This document shows, piece after piece, positions 1 through 6,629 of a stretch of 8,197 nucleotides of DNA. A model generated the notes under the pieces. It saw nothing but the letters and a program-made list of their open reading frames with translations. It was not told where the DNA came from and did not search any database. Both the position numbers and the translations under genes were made by a program. Each line of letters opens with the position of its first letter. Position 1 is the stretch's first letter. The stretch comes from Tardiphaga sp. (GTDB lineage Bacteria; Pseudomonadota; Alphaproteobacteria; Rhizobiales; Xanthobacteraceae): contig JAQGJF010000349.1 of NCBI GenBank assembly GCA_028290765.1, forward strand, positions 1 to 8,197. The letters are read 5' to 3'.

Positions 1-1818
1 TGCATCCACATCATGCGCGGCAGCCGCGGTTACAGCGGCCGCGACCTGCGCAAGGTGTCGCATTTCTCCGAAGGGCCGAAGCCGCAGCCACTGGTGCCCA
101 AGCGCTACATCCGCGGCGTATCCGAGCGGGTGGACAGTTTTGGCCAGGTCGTGGCGCCGCTCAACGAAGCCGAATTGGCGCGCGCCATTGACGAATTGCT
201 GGCGCTGAACGTCGAGGCCATCGCGATCTGCTTTCTGTGGTCCTTCAAGCATCCCGCCCATGAGCGGCGTGCGGTCGAGATGGTCAAGGAGAGGGCGCCC
301 GACCTGTTCGTCACCAGCTCGGCTGAACTGGTGCCGAAATGGGGGGAATATGAGCGAACCACGGCGGTCGCGTTGAACGCCTATATCGGTCCTTTGACGT
401 CGCGTTACCTGCGGACCATCGACCGCAAACTCAAGGATCTCGGTTATGCCGCGCCGTTGCAGATCATGCAGTGCGGCGGCGGCGCGATCTCGGTCGAGCG
501 GGCGATCGAGGCCCCGCTGCTCACGCTGGATTCCGGTCCGGTCGCCGGCGTCACCGGTTCGGCCTTCCTGGCCGACATCATGAAGCACCGCAACGTCATC
601 ACCACCGACATGGGCGGCACGTCGTTCGACGTCGGCGTCATTCACGAAGCCGCGGCGGAGGCTTCGTACAAGAGTTCGGTCAACCAGTACGAATATTTTC
701 TGCCGAAGGTCGATATCCAGGCGATCGGTGCCGGCGGCGGCAGTCTCGCATGGATCGATGAGACCACGGGCACGCTGCATGTCGGACCGGACAGCGCCGG
801 CTCGCGGCCGGGGCCGGTCTGCTACGGCCGCGGCGGTACGGTGCCGACGGTCACCGATGCCGCGCTGGCGCTCGGCTATCTCGATGCGGCGTCTTTTGCC
901 GGCGGCAAGGTCGCGCTCGACCGGGATGCATCGGTGGCGGCGATCGCCACGCTCGGCGCCAAGATCGGGATGTCCGCCGACGAATGTGCCGCCGGTATCT
1001 GCCGGATCGTCGAATTCAACATGGCCGACATCATTCGCCGCACCACGGTCGAGAAGGGGTACGACCCGCGCGACTTCGTGCTGTTCGCCTTCGGCGGCGC
1101 CGGGCCGGCCCACGCCGGCATGTTCGCGCGCGAGGTCGGCGTCGCCAAGGTCATCATCCCGCAGCGCCGCACCGCTTCGGTGTGGTGCGCGTTCGGCGCC
1201 GCTTCCGCCGATGTGTTGCATGTCCATGAGCGTGCCAATCTGATGGCGTCGCCATTCGACCTCGCCGCCATCAACCGTGAACTGACGGCGCTGGCCGGGC
1301 AGGGCGAAGCCCAGCTGGCGCGCGAAGCCGGAACCACGAAGAAATTCAGCTTCTCGATCGATCTGCGTCACCGCGGCCAGATCAACGAGGTCGAGGTGCC
1401 GATCGATCACGACAGCCTCGATCGGAACGGGCTCGACGGCCTGATCGCGCGCTTCTTCGAACGCTACGAGGCGATGTTCGGCAAGGGATCGTCGCTGCGT
1501 CACGCCCGGCTCGAAGCCGTCACGTTCCGGTGCCGTGCCTCGGCCATCACCGCGAAGCCGACGCTGCGCTCCGGCGACACGCTTGACGCGGAACTTCCGC
1601 CGTCGGCGGCGCGCGGCCGGCGCAGCGTGTACTGGACCGATCGCAAGCTCAGGCTGGACACCGCGGTGTTCGACGGCGACGCGCTCGTATCCGGTAACCG
1701 CATCGCCGGACCGGCGATCGTCGAGACCCCCGATACCACGGTCGTGGTGCATGACGGGCAGGCGCTGCTGGTCGACGGGCCGGGCAATTTCGAACTCGAT
1801 CTGCACGCCGCAGGCTGA
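1..1818 (+). CDS. HyuA-type (acetone/acetophenone carboxylase beta-like) ATPase subunit, 5' end outside window
   Basis: The frame is open from the first base and 605 residues are visible. The ATG at 13 is not the real start: family members are about 690-720 residues, and the first visible residues (CIHIMRGSRG) correspond to the middle of the N-terminal ASKHA-fold domain, so roughly 85-110 residues are missing. Family motifs, in visible-residue numbering, are the phosphate-loop-like DMGGTSFD at 203-210, GAGGGS at 243-248, GPDSAGSRPGPVCYG at 262-276 and FGGAGPAHAG from 364. These are typical of hydantoinase A/oxoprolinase proteins and of acetone carboxylase beta subunits. Known members use ATP to phosphorylate a carbonyl substrate or bicarbonate, with a HyuB-type partner; the site is cytoplasmic. 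The partner gene follows after 13 bases, with its ribosome binding site just past this stop. The HIMRGSRG/DIRKV style start favours the carboxylase branch over true hydantoinase or 5-oxoprolinase. Substrate is unknown. Confidence 0.9.
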   Translation, partial: CIHIMRGSRGYSGRDLRKVSHFSEGPKPQPLVPKRYIRGVSERVDSFGQVVAPLNEAELARAIDELLALNVEAIAICFLWSFKHPAHERRAVEMVKERAPDLFVTSSAELVPKWGEYERTTAVALNAYIGPLTSRYLRTIDRKLKDLGYAAPLQIMQCGGGAISVERAIEAPLLTLDSGPVAGVTGSAFLADIMKHRNVITTDMGGTSFDVGVIHEAAAEASYKSSVNQYEYFLPKVDIQAIGAGGGSLAWIDETTGTLHVGPDSAGSRPGPVCYGRGGTVPTVTDAALALGYLDAASFAGGKVALDRDASVAAIATLGAKIGMSADECAAGICRIVEFNMADIIRRTTVEKGYDPRDFVLFAFGGAGPAHAGMFAREVGVAKVIIPQRRTASVWCAFGAASADVLHVHERANLMASPFDLAAINRELTALAGQGEAQLAREAGTTKKFSFSIDLRHRGQINEVEVPIDHDSLDRNGLDGLIARFFERYEAMFGKGSSLRHARLEAVTFRCRASAITAKPTLRSGDTLDAELPPSAARGRRSVYWTDRKLRLDTAVFDGDALVSGNRIAGPAIVETPDTTVVVHDGQALLVDGPGNFELDLHAAG

Positions 1819-1831
1819 CGGGAGTCATCAC

Positions 1832-4138
1832 ATGCTCAGGAAACTGTCCGAATTGAAAGGCGTGGTGTTCGACGGCGTCAAGCGGCCCTACGTGCCGCCG
1901 CAGACGCTGTCGATCAAGGGCGGCCTCAAGCTGCATCGTGACTGGGACAGGGAGATCGATCCGGTCACCTACGAAGTGGTGCGTCATAATTTGTGGAACA
2001 TTAACGAGGAGCACGGCAGCACGATTCAGCGGATTTCCGGCTCGCCGGTCGCGGTCTATGCCATCGACCTCAACCCGTCGATCCTGACCGAGGACGCCGA
2101 ATTCGTCTATTTCGGTCCCTTCATGCAGTACATGTCGGGCGTCACCGACACCCAGGTGAAGTGGACCCTGGAATACCGCTCGGAGAATCCCGGTATCCGC
2201 GACGGCGACATGTTCATCGCCAACGATCCGTGGGTCGGGGCGGCACATCAGTCCGACGTCATGCTGCTCTGTCCGGTGTTTCACGGCGAAGAGCTGTTCT
2301 GCTGGGTGACGAACTGCCTGCACCAGTACGATGTCGGCGGCACTACCCCTGGAAGCTTTTGCGTTTCGGCCCGCGACGCCTACGACGAGGGCATCCTGCT
2401 GCCCCCGACCAGGATCGTCGAGAACGGCGAGCTCCGCACCGACATCGAGGCGATTTATCTGAGAGCGTCGCGGCGCCCCGACATGGTGGCGCTCGACCTG
2501 CGGGCGCAGATCGCCGGCAACACCGCGGCGCGCGCCCGTGTCCTCAAGCTAATCGAGCGGTATGGCGCCCGCGTCGTCAAGGGCGTCATGAAGCGGGTCA
2601 TCGAGAACAGCGAGAAATCCTTCCTGGCCAAGATGGCGACGCTGCCCGACGGCGTCTGGGAAGAGCGGACTTATGTCGAATGCGCCTTTGTCGGTGACCG
2701 CAACGTCTATCCGGTGGTGACGCGGCTGCGCAAGCAGGGCACCGAGCTGACCTTCGAGAACGACGGCACCGCGCCGCAGATGGGCGCGATGAACGCCACC
2801 TATTCGGGCTGGCGCGGATCGGCGATGGTGGTGCTGAACCAGGTCTTGTGCTGGGACCAGTATTTCGCCATCGGCGGCGCGCTGCGCCATGTCACCTTCG
2901 ATCCGACTCCCGGCACCTTTACTTGCGCCGACTTTCCGGCGTCGGTATCGACGGCACCGATCCAGGCGATGGAGATCGCCCTTTACCCCGTCTACAACGT
3001 TCTGGCGAAGATGGTGTATCCCAACGAAAAGCTGCGACCCGACATCCTGTGCATGAGCGGATCGAGCCAGATGCCGATTACGCAATACCGCGGCATCGAC
3101 CAGCACGGCGATTCCTACGGCTACGGCATGATCGACGTTCTCGCCGGCGGGATCGGCGCCTTCGCGGTCGGCGACGGAATCTCCACCGGCGGACAGTCGC
3201 GGACTCCGATCTCGCGCATTCCCAATGTCGAATTCACCGAATATCAGTTTCCGCTGCTCTACCTCTACCGCAAGGAGATCATCGATTCCGGCGGCGCGGG
3301 CGAATTCCGCGGCGGCCTCAGCGGCATCTCCTGCTGGATCACCCACCACGTCGAAGAGATTACGCACGAGCCGCTGGCCTCTGGCGTCGCGGTGCCCAGT
3401 TCGCTCGGCATGATGGGCGGCTATCCATCGACGACCAACCGGTTTGAATTCGTCCGCGGCAGCAACGTTCAGACGCTGCTTGCCGCCGGCCAATTGCCGG
3501 GCGACGTGCGCGACCTCGGCGGTGAACACGTCACGCTGGGCATGCGCGAGCACGCCTTTACCCAGTCGCCGCACGATGCGATGGGCGTGATGTGGTGCGG
3601 CGGCGGCGGTTTTGGCGACCCGTTGAAACGGGATGTGCATCGGATTGCCGAGGATCTCGACAACGGCAACATCTCCATCGCGGTCGCCGAGACCGTGCAC
3701 GGCGCGGTGGTCGACGCCAAAACGCTCGCCATCGATCCGGCTGCGACGGCGCGCAAGCGCGCGGAGATTTGCCGTTCTCGGCTGACGCGCCTCGGCGGCA
3801 AGGCCGCCAATCGCCGCGAGGGCGTAACCGTATTTCGCGCGGCGCGCACCCTGGCTGTAAAGCGCGACGGGCAGGGCGTGTTCTTCGCTTGCGCCGACTG
3901 CGGCACCGAACTAGGTGGAATTGACGAGAACTACAAGCTGGGATGCCTGTCCGAGCATCAGCCGATCACGACCGCCAATCCCAACATCCTGAAACCGTCG
4001 ATCCATGTCGACAATCGCGTGACGTTCCGCTCATTCTATTGTCCGGGATGCGGAACGCTGATGGATTCGGAAGTGGTTGTCGACGATCGGCCGCCGACCC
4101 ATGACATCCAGCCCGTCGTCACCAGATCAACGCCGTGA
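1832..4138 (+). CDS. HyuB-type (acetone/acetophenone carboxylase alpha-like) catalytic subunit with C-terminal gamma-like zinc domain
   Basis: The protein has 768 residues. The ATG at 1832 is chosen because GGGAG lies about 7 bases upstream and it begins just after the HyuA stop; the frame is open further upstream, but that would overlap the HyuA gene. HyuB core: DPVTYEVVRHNLW from residue 43, NDPWVGAAHQSD ending at 142, HQYDVGGTTPG from 164 and CGGGGFGDP at 589-597. His139, Asp142 and His164 match the HxxD...H spacing of the Mn site described for acetone carboxylase alpha subunits. Plain HyuB proteins usually stop near the GGGGFGDP segment or a little after (about 530-600 residues). Here about 170 residues follow: a linker, then a zinc-ribbon-like domain with CxxC at 687/690 and CPGC at 737/740. 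Its NYK, FYCPGCGT and THDI elements resemble the separate gamma subunit of acetone/acetophenone carboxylases. The likely reaction is ATP-dependent carboxylation of a ketone; hydrolysis of a cyclic amide is the alternative. Substrate is unknown. Confidence 0.88.
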   Translation: MLRKLSELKGVVFDGVKRPYVPPQTLSIKGGLKLHRDWDREIDPVTYEVVRHNLWNINEEHGSTIQRISGSPVAVYAIDLNPSILTEDAEFVYFGPFMQYMSGVTDTQVKWTLEYRSENPGIRDGDMFIANDPWVGAAHQSDVMLLCPVFHGEELFCWVTNCLHQYDVGGTTPGSFCVSARDAYDEGILLPPTRIVENGELRTDIEAIYLRASRRPDMVALDLRAQIAGNTAARARVLKLIERYGARVVKGVMKRVIENSEKSFLAKMATLPDGVWEERTYVECAFVGDRNVYPVVTRLRKQGTELTFENDGTAPQMGAMNATYSGWRGSAMVVLNQVLCWDQYFAIGGALRHVTFDPTPGTFTCADFPASVSTAPIQAMEIALYPVYNVLAKMVYPNEKLRPDILCMSGSSQMPITQYRGIDQHGDSYGYGMIDVLAGGIGAFAVGDGISTGGQSRTPISRIPNVEFTEYQFPLLYLYRKEIIDSGGAGEFRGGLSGISCWITHHVEEITHEPLASGVAVPSSLGMMGGYPSTTNRFEFVRGSNVQTLLAAGQLPGDVRDLGGEHVTLGMREHAFTQSPHDAMGVMWCGGGGFGDPLKRDVHRIAEDLDNGNISIAVAETVHGAVVDAKTLAIDPAATARKRAEICRSRLTRLGGKAANRREGVTVFRAARTLAVKRDGQGVFFACADCGTELGGIDENYKLGCLSEHQPITTANPNILKPSIHVDNRVTFRSFYCPGCGTLMDSEVVVDDRPPTHDIQPVVTRSTP

Positions 4139-4141
4139 GGG
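4137..4141 (+). promoter_or_regulatory. Ribosome binding site of the SDR gene, overlapping the preceding stop
   Basis: GAGGG begins within the TGA that ends the carboxylase gene and lies 7 bases before ATG 4149. The overlap suggests translational coupling of the two genes and fixes the SDR start. Confidence 0.6.
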
Positions 4142-4148
4142 ACAACCA

Positions 4149-4922
4149 ATGACCGACAGGAACTTGTTTTCGCTGGCCGGCAAGCGGGCGCTGGTCACCG
4201 GATCGACCCGCGGTATCGGTCGTGCGATCGCCGGGCAGATGGCGCTGGCCGGTGCCGACGTGGTGATATCGAGCAACGAGGAGGGCCCGCCCGCCGACGT
4301 CGCCGGCGAACTCGCCGGCCTCGGAGGGCGCACGCTCGGGCTCCGCTGCGACATCGAGAAGGTCAGCGACATCGACCGTCTGGCGGATCGCGTCCTCGCC
4401 GACTGGGGCGGTCTCGACATCCTGGTCTGCAATGCCGGCGCCAACCTTCACGAGGGCGCCCTGACCGAGATGGTGCCCGAAATCTTCCACCGGATGATGC
4501 TGATCAATGTGGAAAGCACGTTGCATCTCTGTCGGCGCTTCCTGCCGGGCATGGCCGAACGTCGCGACGGCGTGATCCTGGTGACATCGAGCCTGTCGGG
4601 ACTGCGCGGCAACAAGAGGATAGGGGGATATGGCATCTCGAAAGCCGCCAATGCGCAATTGGTGCGCAACCTGGCGGTCGAATGGGGACCCAGCAACATC
4701 CGGGTGAACGCGATTTCGCCAGGCCTGATTGCGACGGAATTTGCCCAGCCGATCCTGAACGACGCTGAATATTTGCCTGTGCGGCTCGCCAAAACACCGC
4801 TTCGGCGCGCCGGAAGACCCGAGGAGGTTGCCGGCATCGCGGTGTGTCTGGCGTCACCGGCGGGCGGTTTTGTGACGGGACAAAACATCGTGGTCGACGG
4901 CGGGACCTTGATCAGCGACTGA
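4149..4922 (+). CDS. Short-chain dehydrogenase/reductase (classical SDR)
   Basis: The protein has 257 residues, the normal classical SDR length. ATG 4149 is chosen because GAGGG (overlapping the previous stop) lies 7 bases upstream and the N-terminus then fits the family; the frame stays open upstream inside the carboxylase gene. The cofactor loop TGSTRGIG is at 17-24, NAG at 95-97, and the catalytic tetrad Asn120, Ser148, Tyr161 and Lys165 is complete. It ends with the common GQNIVVDGGTLISD tail. Arg21 in the glycine loop and no acidic residue at the end of beta-strand 2 (ISSNEE) lean towards NADP(H), but weakly. It starts 10 bases after the carboxylase gene, so it is almost certainly co-transcribed. 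Such enzymes interconvert secondary alcohols and ketones or reduce 3-oxoacyl groups. Next to a ketone carboxylase the first role is attractive, in the manner of 1-phenylethanol dehydrogenase beside acetophenone carboxylase, but this is inference. Confidence 0.92.
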   Translation: MTDRNLFSLAGKRALVTGSTRGIGRAIAGQMALAGADVVISSNEEGPPADVAGELAGLGGRTLGLRCDIEKVSDIDRLADRVLADWGGLDILVCNAGANLHEGALTEMVPEIFHRMMLINVESTLHLCRRFLPGMAERRDGVILVTSSLSGLRGNKRIGGYGISKAANAQLVRNLAVEWGPSNIRVNAISPGLIATEFAQPILNDAEYLPVRLAKTPLRRAGRPEEVAGIAVCLASPAGGFVTGQNIVVDGGTLISD

Positions 4923-4959
4923 CAGGCACGGTCGGAGCGGAGCTACGCTGCCTTATTCG

Positions 4960-5169
4960 TTACGGCTCATCCTGGGTGACGGTGGACGCGTCGGGCTCGG
5001 GATCGTCGGAAGTGACGGTCGGGGTCTCGAGCCGTTCCGCACGTTCCCGCAGCATCGCCACCAAGGCCAACGCCGCCGGCGGCGCATCGGCGCGTTCCCT
5101 GTAGGCCTCCTCGAGCGCGTCGGCCGCCTGGTGCAACAGTTCGGGAATGGTGAGGATCGGTCCCGGCAT
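4960..5169 (-). CDS. Small hypothetical protein, 69 residues
   Basis: I do not recognise a named family. The start at 5169 is chosen because a perfect AGGAGG lies 5 bases upstream of its ATG; the frame is open further upstream to 5367 but has no comparable ribosome binding site there. The protein begins MPGPILTIPELLHQAADALEE, then a predicted amphipathic helical stretch rich in Ala, Glu and Arg to about residue 48, and ends in an acidic, Thr/Asp/Pro-rich tail (TSDDPEPDASTVTQDEP) likely to be disordered. It has no cysteines, signal peptide or membrane segment, so it is likely cytoplasmic. It converges on the SDR gene with a 37-base gap and no clear terminator hairpin. It has the same 13-base leader as the minus-strand gene at 6084-6302, which argues that both are real. 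Confidence 0.62.
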   Translation of the reverse strand: MPGPILTIPELLHQAADALEEAYRERADAPPAALALVAMLRERAERLETPTVTSDDPEPDASTVTQDEP

Positions 5170-5170
5170 G

Positions 5171-5183
5171 GGTGCCTCCTGGG
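5171..5183 (-). promoter_or_regulatory. Ribosome binding site and shared leader of the 69-residue gene
   Basis: Read on the minus strand this is CCCAGGAGGCACC, with AGGAGG 5 bases before the ATG. The same 13 bases precede the gene that starts at 6302. It decides the start codon of the small gene. Confidence 0.7.
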
Positions 5184-5194
5184 CGGATCGTCCA

Positions 5195-5242
5195 ATGACG
5201 CGGGCACAGTCATGCCCAGTGACATTGGCGCTGTCATGACCA
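5195..5242. repeat. Two imperfect 24-base tandem repeats containing GTCATG
   Basis: Units 5195-5218 and 5219-5242 match at about 17 of 24 positions. Both share TGAC near the start, a GGC core, GTCATG and a final CCA. The second unit contains the 8-base palindrome GTCATGAC. The repeats lie 26-73 bases upstream of the minus-strand ATG at 5169, a sensible place for an operator or activator site. No function is known to me. Confidence 0.45.
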
Positions 5243-5502
5243 ATGGCAATCGTGGCTCGGGGGATTTGTTCCCGGGATTCCTGCAAGGCCGGGGATTTCG
5301 ATAGGCCCAATTCCCGCAAGGGATAGCGAGCCGTCGGGATCGCACCAGCCGTTCGAGAGCGTCGCAAGCTTTTCGGGGCAGGCCGCGATCGTCAAAAAAA
5401 CGTTGTGGATTTTATTTCTTTTAACGCCGCGCCCCGATGCTTCCTGCCGGATAATCCCCGAATGCGGCGGCTTACAGCGAGCGGACGCTTGCCAGTTCAG
5501 AG

Positions 5503-5509
5503 AGGAGGG
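5503..5509 (+). promoter_or_regulatory. Ribosome binding site of the GFA gene
   Basis: AGGAGGG lies 7 bases before ATG 5517. It rules out the longer reading from 5403 and places the start so that the family's first CxC motif is at residues 9-11, as usual. Confidence 0.75.
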
Positions 5510-5516
5510 TTCGCCA

Positions 5517-5930
5517 ATGGCGAAAAAACATACGGCTCAGTGCGCCTGCGGCGCGATCAAGTTCGAATTCGAAACCGATCCCACCTTCATCGCCGTCTGT
5601 CACTGCCTGGACTGCAAGAAGGCCTCGGGCGGCGAGGCGGCCACGTTCTTCGGCGTACCGGAGGGAGATTTCACGCTGATCAGCGGCGAGCCGAAAGCGT
5701 TTCACTACGTCGCACAGTCGGGCAAGGGGCTGGATCGGAACTTCTGCCCCAACTGCGGCGCCAGGGTGTTCAGCACCAACCTGGAGAGTTTTCCGGGGAT
5801 GGTCTTCGTCACCATCGGCAGCCTGGATAAGCCGCAAGACATCGAACCGGTGCTCGAGATGTTCACCAAACGCCGTCTCGGCTGGGCGAAGCCGCTCGAG
5901 CTGAAGCAATTCGAGAACATGCCGAGCTAG
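5517..5930 (+). CDS. GFA family protein (Gfa/CENP-V zinc domain)
   Basis: The protein has 137 residues, the usual length. Zinc-binding cysteines are CxC at 9/11, CHCxxC at 28/30/33 and CPNC at 77/80, arranged as in the glutathione-dependent formaldehyde-activating (GFA) family. Other family features are KKASGGEAATFFGVPEGDF at 34-52 and the FCPNCGARVFS segment from 76. The founding member, Gfa of Paracoccus, was proposed to speed formation of S-hydroxymethylglutathione, but most family members have no proven function, so the formaldehyde role should not be assumed. It is monocistronic: the AT-rich region lies upstream and a palindromic repeat begins at its stop codon. Pieces of related genes lie downstream at 6366-6424 and 6549-6629. 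It is soluble and cytoplasmic. Confidence 0.92.
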   Translation: MAKKHTAQCACGAIKFEFETDPTFIAVCHCLDCKKASGGEAATFFGVPEGDFTLISGEPKAFHYVAQSGKGLDRNFCPNCGARVFSTNLESFPGMVFVTIGSLDKPQDIEPVLEMFTKRRLGWAKPLELKQFENMPS

Positions 5931-5977
5931 AGCATGATCCCGAAAAGTGGTATCGGTTTTCGGATAAGATCATGCTC
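5929..5977. repeat. Bradyrhizobium-type intergenic palindrome, first element
   Basis: Perfect 10-base arms GAGCATGATC (5930-5939) and GATCATGCTC (5968-5977) enclose a second pair CGAAAA (5941-5946) and TTTTCG (5957-5962). The combination closely resembles the repeat that I know from many Bradyrhizobium and related intergenic regions. The GFA stop codon overlaps its first bases. The folded RNA would form a long stem that could protect or end the GFA message. Confidence 0.8.
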
Positions 5978-5988
5978 AAACAATAATT

Positions 5989-6029
5989 TAGAGCGGGATG
6001 ACGATTCGAAGATAAGTCATCCCGCTCTA
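5989..6029. repeat. Second palindrome with perfect 14-base arms; possible bidirectional terminator
   Basis: Arms TAGAGCGGGATGAC (5989-6002) and GTCATCCCGCTCTA (6016-6029) pair perfectly around a 13-base loop. It follows the first palindrome after 11 bases; in the rhizobial repeats I recall the two occur together. It sits between the converging ends of the GFA gene and the 72-residue gene. There is no U-tract after the stem in either direction, so intrinsic termination is uncertain. Confidence 0.8.
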
Positions 6030-6083
6030 GTCACGCCGAGCCGGCGCCCGCCCGTTCCGGACAGTTCGCCATGCGCGATGGGT

Positions 6084-6302
6084 TCAAATCGTGATGGTTA
6101 CGCCGATCGAATGCTCCGCCGTATGTTCGGGATCGACATCCGAGGGCGTCTTTTTTCGCCGCTGGGAGACTGTCCTGGCAGCCTCCGCCTTCGCGGGGAC
6201 GCGGCGACGAACCTTGCCACTTTCGTCATCAAGGCGTCGGCTCGTTTTCCGTTTTGGGTCACGGGCCTGCTTCGGGGTGGCTTGGACTGAACTTCTAACC
6301 AT
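6084..6302 (-). CDS. Small basic hypothetical protein, 72 residues
   Basis: I do not recognise a named family. The ATG ending at 6302 is chosen because AGGAGG lies 6 bases upstream in a leader identical over 13 bases to that of the gene at 4960-5169. The frame runs upstream to 6356 but without such a site. The protein has about 18 Lys/Arg against 9 Asp/Glu, with clusters such as KRKTSRR and KVRRRVPAK in the first 50 residues, then a short acidic stretch (SDVDPEH) and a hydrophobic end (SIGVTITI). It lacks cysteine and membrane segments. The basic, low-complexity body suggests nucleic acid binding or disorder, but that is a guess. It converges on the palindromic repeat. Confidence 0.6.
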   Translation of the reverse strand: MVRSSVQATPKQARDPKRKTSRRLDDESGKVRRRVPAKAEAARTVSQRRKKTPSDVDPEHTAEHSIGVTITI

Positions 6303-6304
6303 GC

Positions 6305-6317
6305 GGTGCCTCCTGGG
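6305..6317 (-). promoter_or_regulatory. Ribosome binding site and shared leader of the 72-residue gene
   Basis: On the minus strand this reads CCCAGGAGGCACC, with AGGAGG 6 bases before the ATG. It is identical to 5171-5183 and decides the start. Confidence 0.7.
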
Positions 6318-6365
6318 AATCAAAGCGCAGCGCCGCCGACGTTCCGATTCGCGCATGCCATGGCG

Positions 6366-6424
6366 CGCCGTCTCGACTGGTGAAGCCGCACGAGCTGAAG
6401 CAATTCAAGAACATGACAAGTTGA
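6366..6424 (+). pseudogene. Remnant of the 3' end of a GFA-family gene
   Basis: This stretch aligns with the last 60 bases of the intact GFA gene (5871-5930) at roughly 80% by eye, with a one-base deletion near 6379. The readable part is KPHELKQFKNMTS followed by TGA, against KPLELKQFENMPS followed by TAG in the intact protein. Nothing similar to the rest of the gene lies just upstream, so only the tail survives. The 5' flank is the leader of the small basic gene on the other strand. Confidence 0.7.
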
Positions 6425-6548
6425 GGATCAGGCGGCAATTGGAACTGCCGTCCCGCGCCGATTCTGAACAAGGAACCGGCGGCCTTGATCATATCCGACG
6501 CGCGATATCCGTTTCCAGCGCGTCATCTGACCATTTTTGGGTGTCGGT

Positions 6549-6629
6549 CCGGGCGGCCATGTGTTTCGGCGCGCCGGAGGCGGATTTCACGCTGATCCGA
6601 GGGAAGCCTAAGGCGCTACACGAGTCGGA
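6549..6629 (+). pseudogene. Remnant of the middle of a GFA-family gene
   Basis: This aligns without gaps to about 5633-5713 of the intact GFA gene, roughly three quarters identical by eye. The translation CFGAPEADFTLIRGKPKALH matches FFGVPEGDFTLISGEPKAFH. The N-terminal cysteine motifs and the CPNC motif are absent on either side, so it cannot be a working zinc protein. It lies downstream of a C-terminal remnant, the reverse of gene order, so the two pieces come from two copies or from a rearrangement. Confidence 0.7.

Larger units (their letters stand above)
5170..5516. other. Divergent intergenic region between the 69-residue gene and the GFA gene
   Basis: This 347-base stretch separates two divergent genes and should hold both promoters. 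It contains the shared leader at 5171-5183, a 24-base imperfect tandem repeat at 5195-5242, an AT-rich patch with a run of seven A at about 5395-5435, and the GFA ribosome binding site at 5503-5509. I could not assign convincing -35 and -10 boxes. Open frames across it lack start signals and family similarity that I recognise. Confidence 0.5.

Noticed and set aside
1535..1831. Upstream extension of the HyuB-type gene by 99 codons
   Set aside because: It would overlap the HyuA gene in another frame, its translation is Arg/Pro-rich like an out-of-frame reading, and the ATG at 1832 has a good ribosome binding site.
2549..3700. Long minus-strand open frame (383 codons) opposite the carboxylase gene
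   Set aside because: It is an antisense shadow of high-GC coding sequence, has no recognisable motifs and no ribosome binding site that I can see, while the + strand reading has clear family motifs.
4923..4959. Possible terminator between the converging SDR gene and 69-residue gene
   Set aside because: No stable hairpin with a T-tract is visible in the 37-base gap.
4953..5345. Alternative minus-strand frame of 130 codons overlapping the 69-residue gene
   Set aside because: Its translation is Arg/Pro-rich as expected of a shifted frame, and the strong ribosome binding site at 5171-5183 fits the other frame.
6074..6095. GGTTCAAATC resembling a tRNA T-arm
   Set aside because: The flanking bases do not form the T stem, and no acceptor, D or anticodon arms are found nearby.
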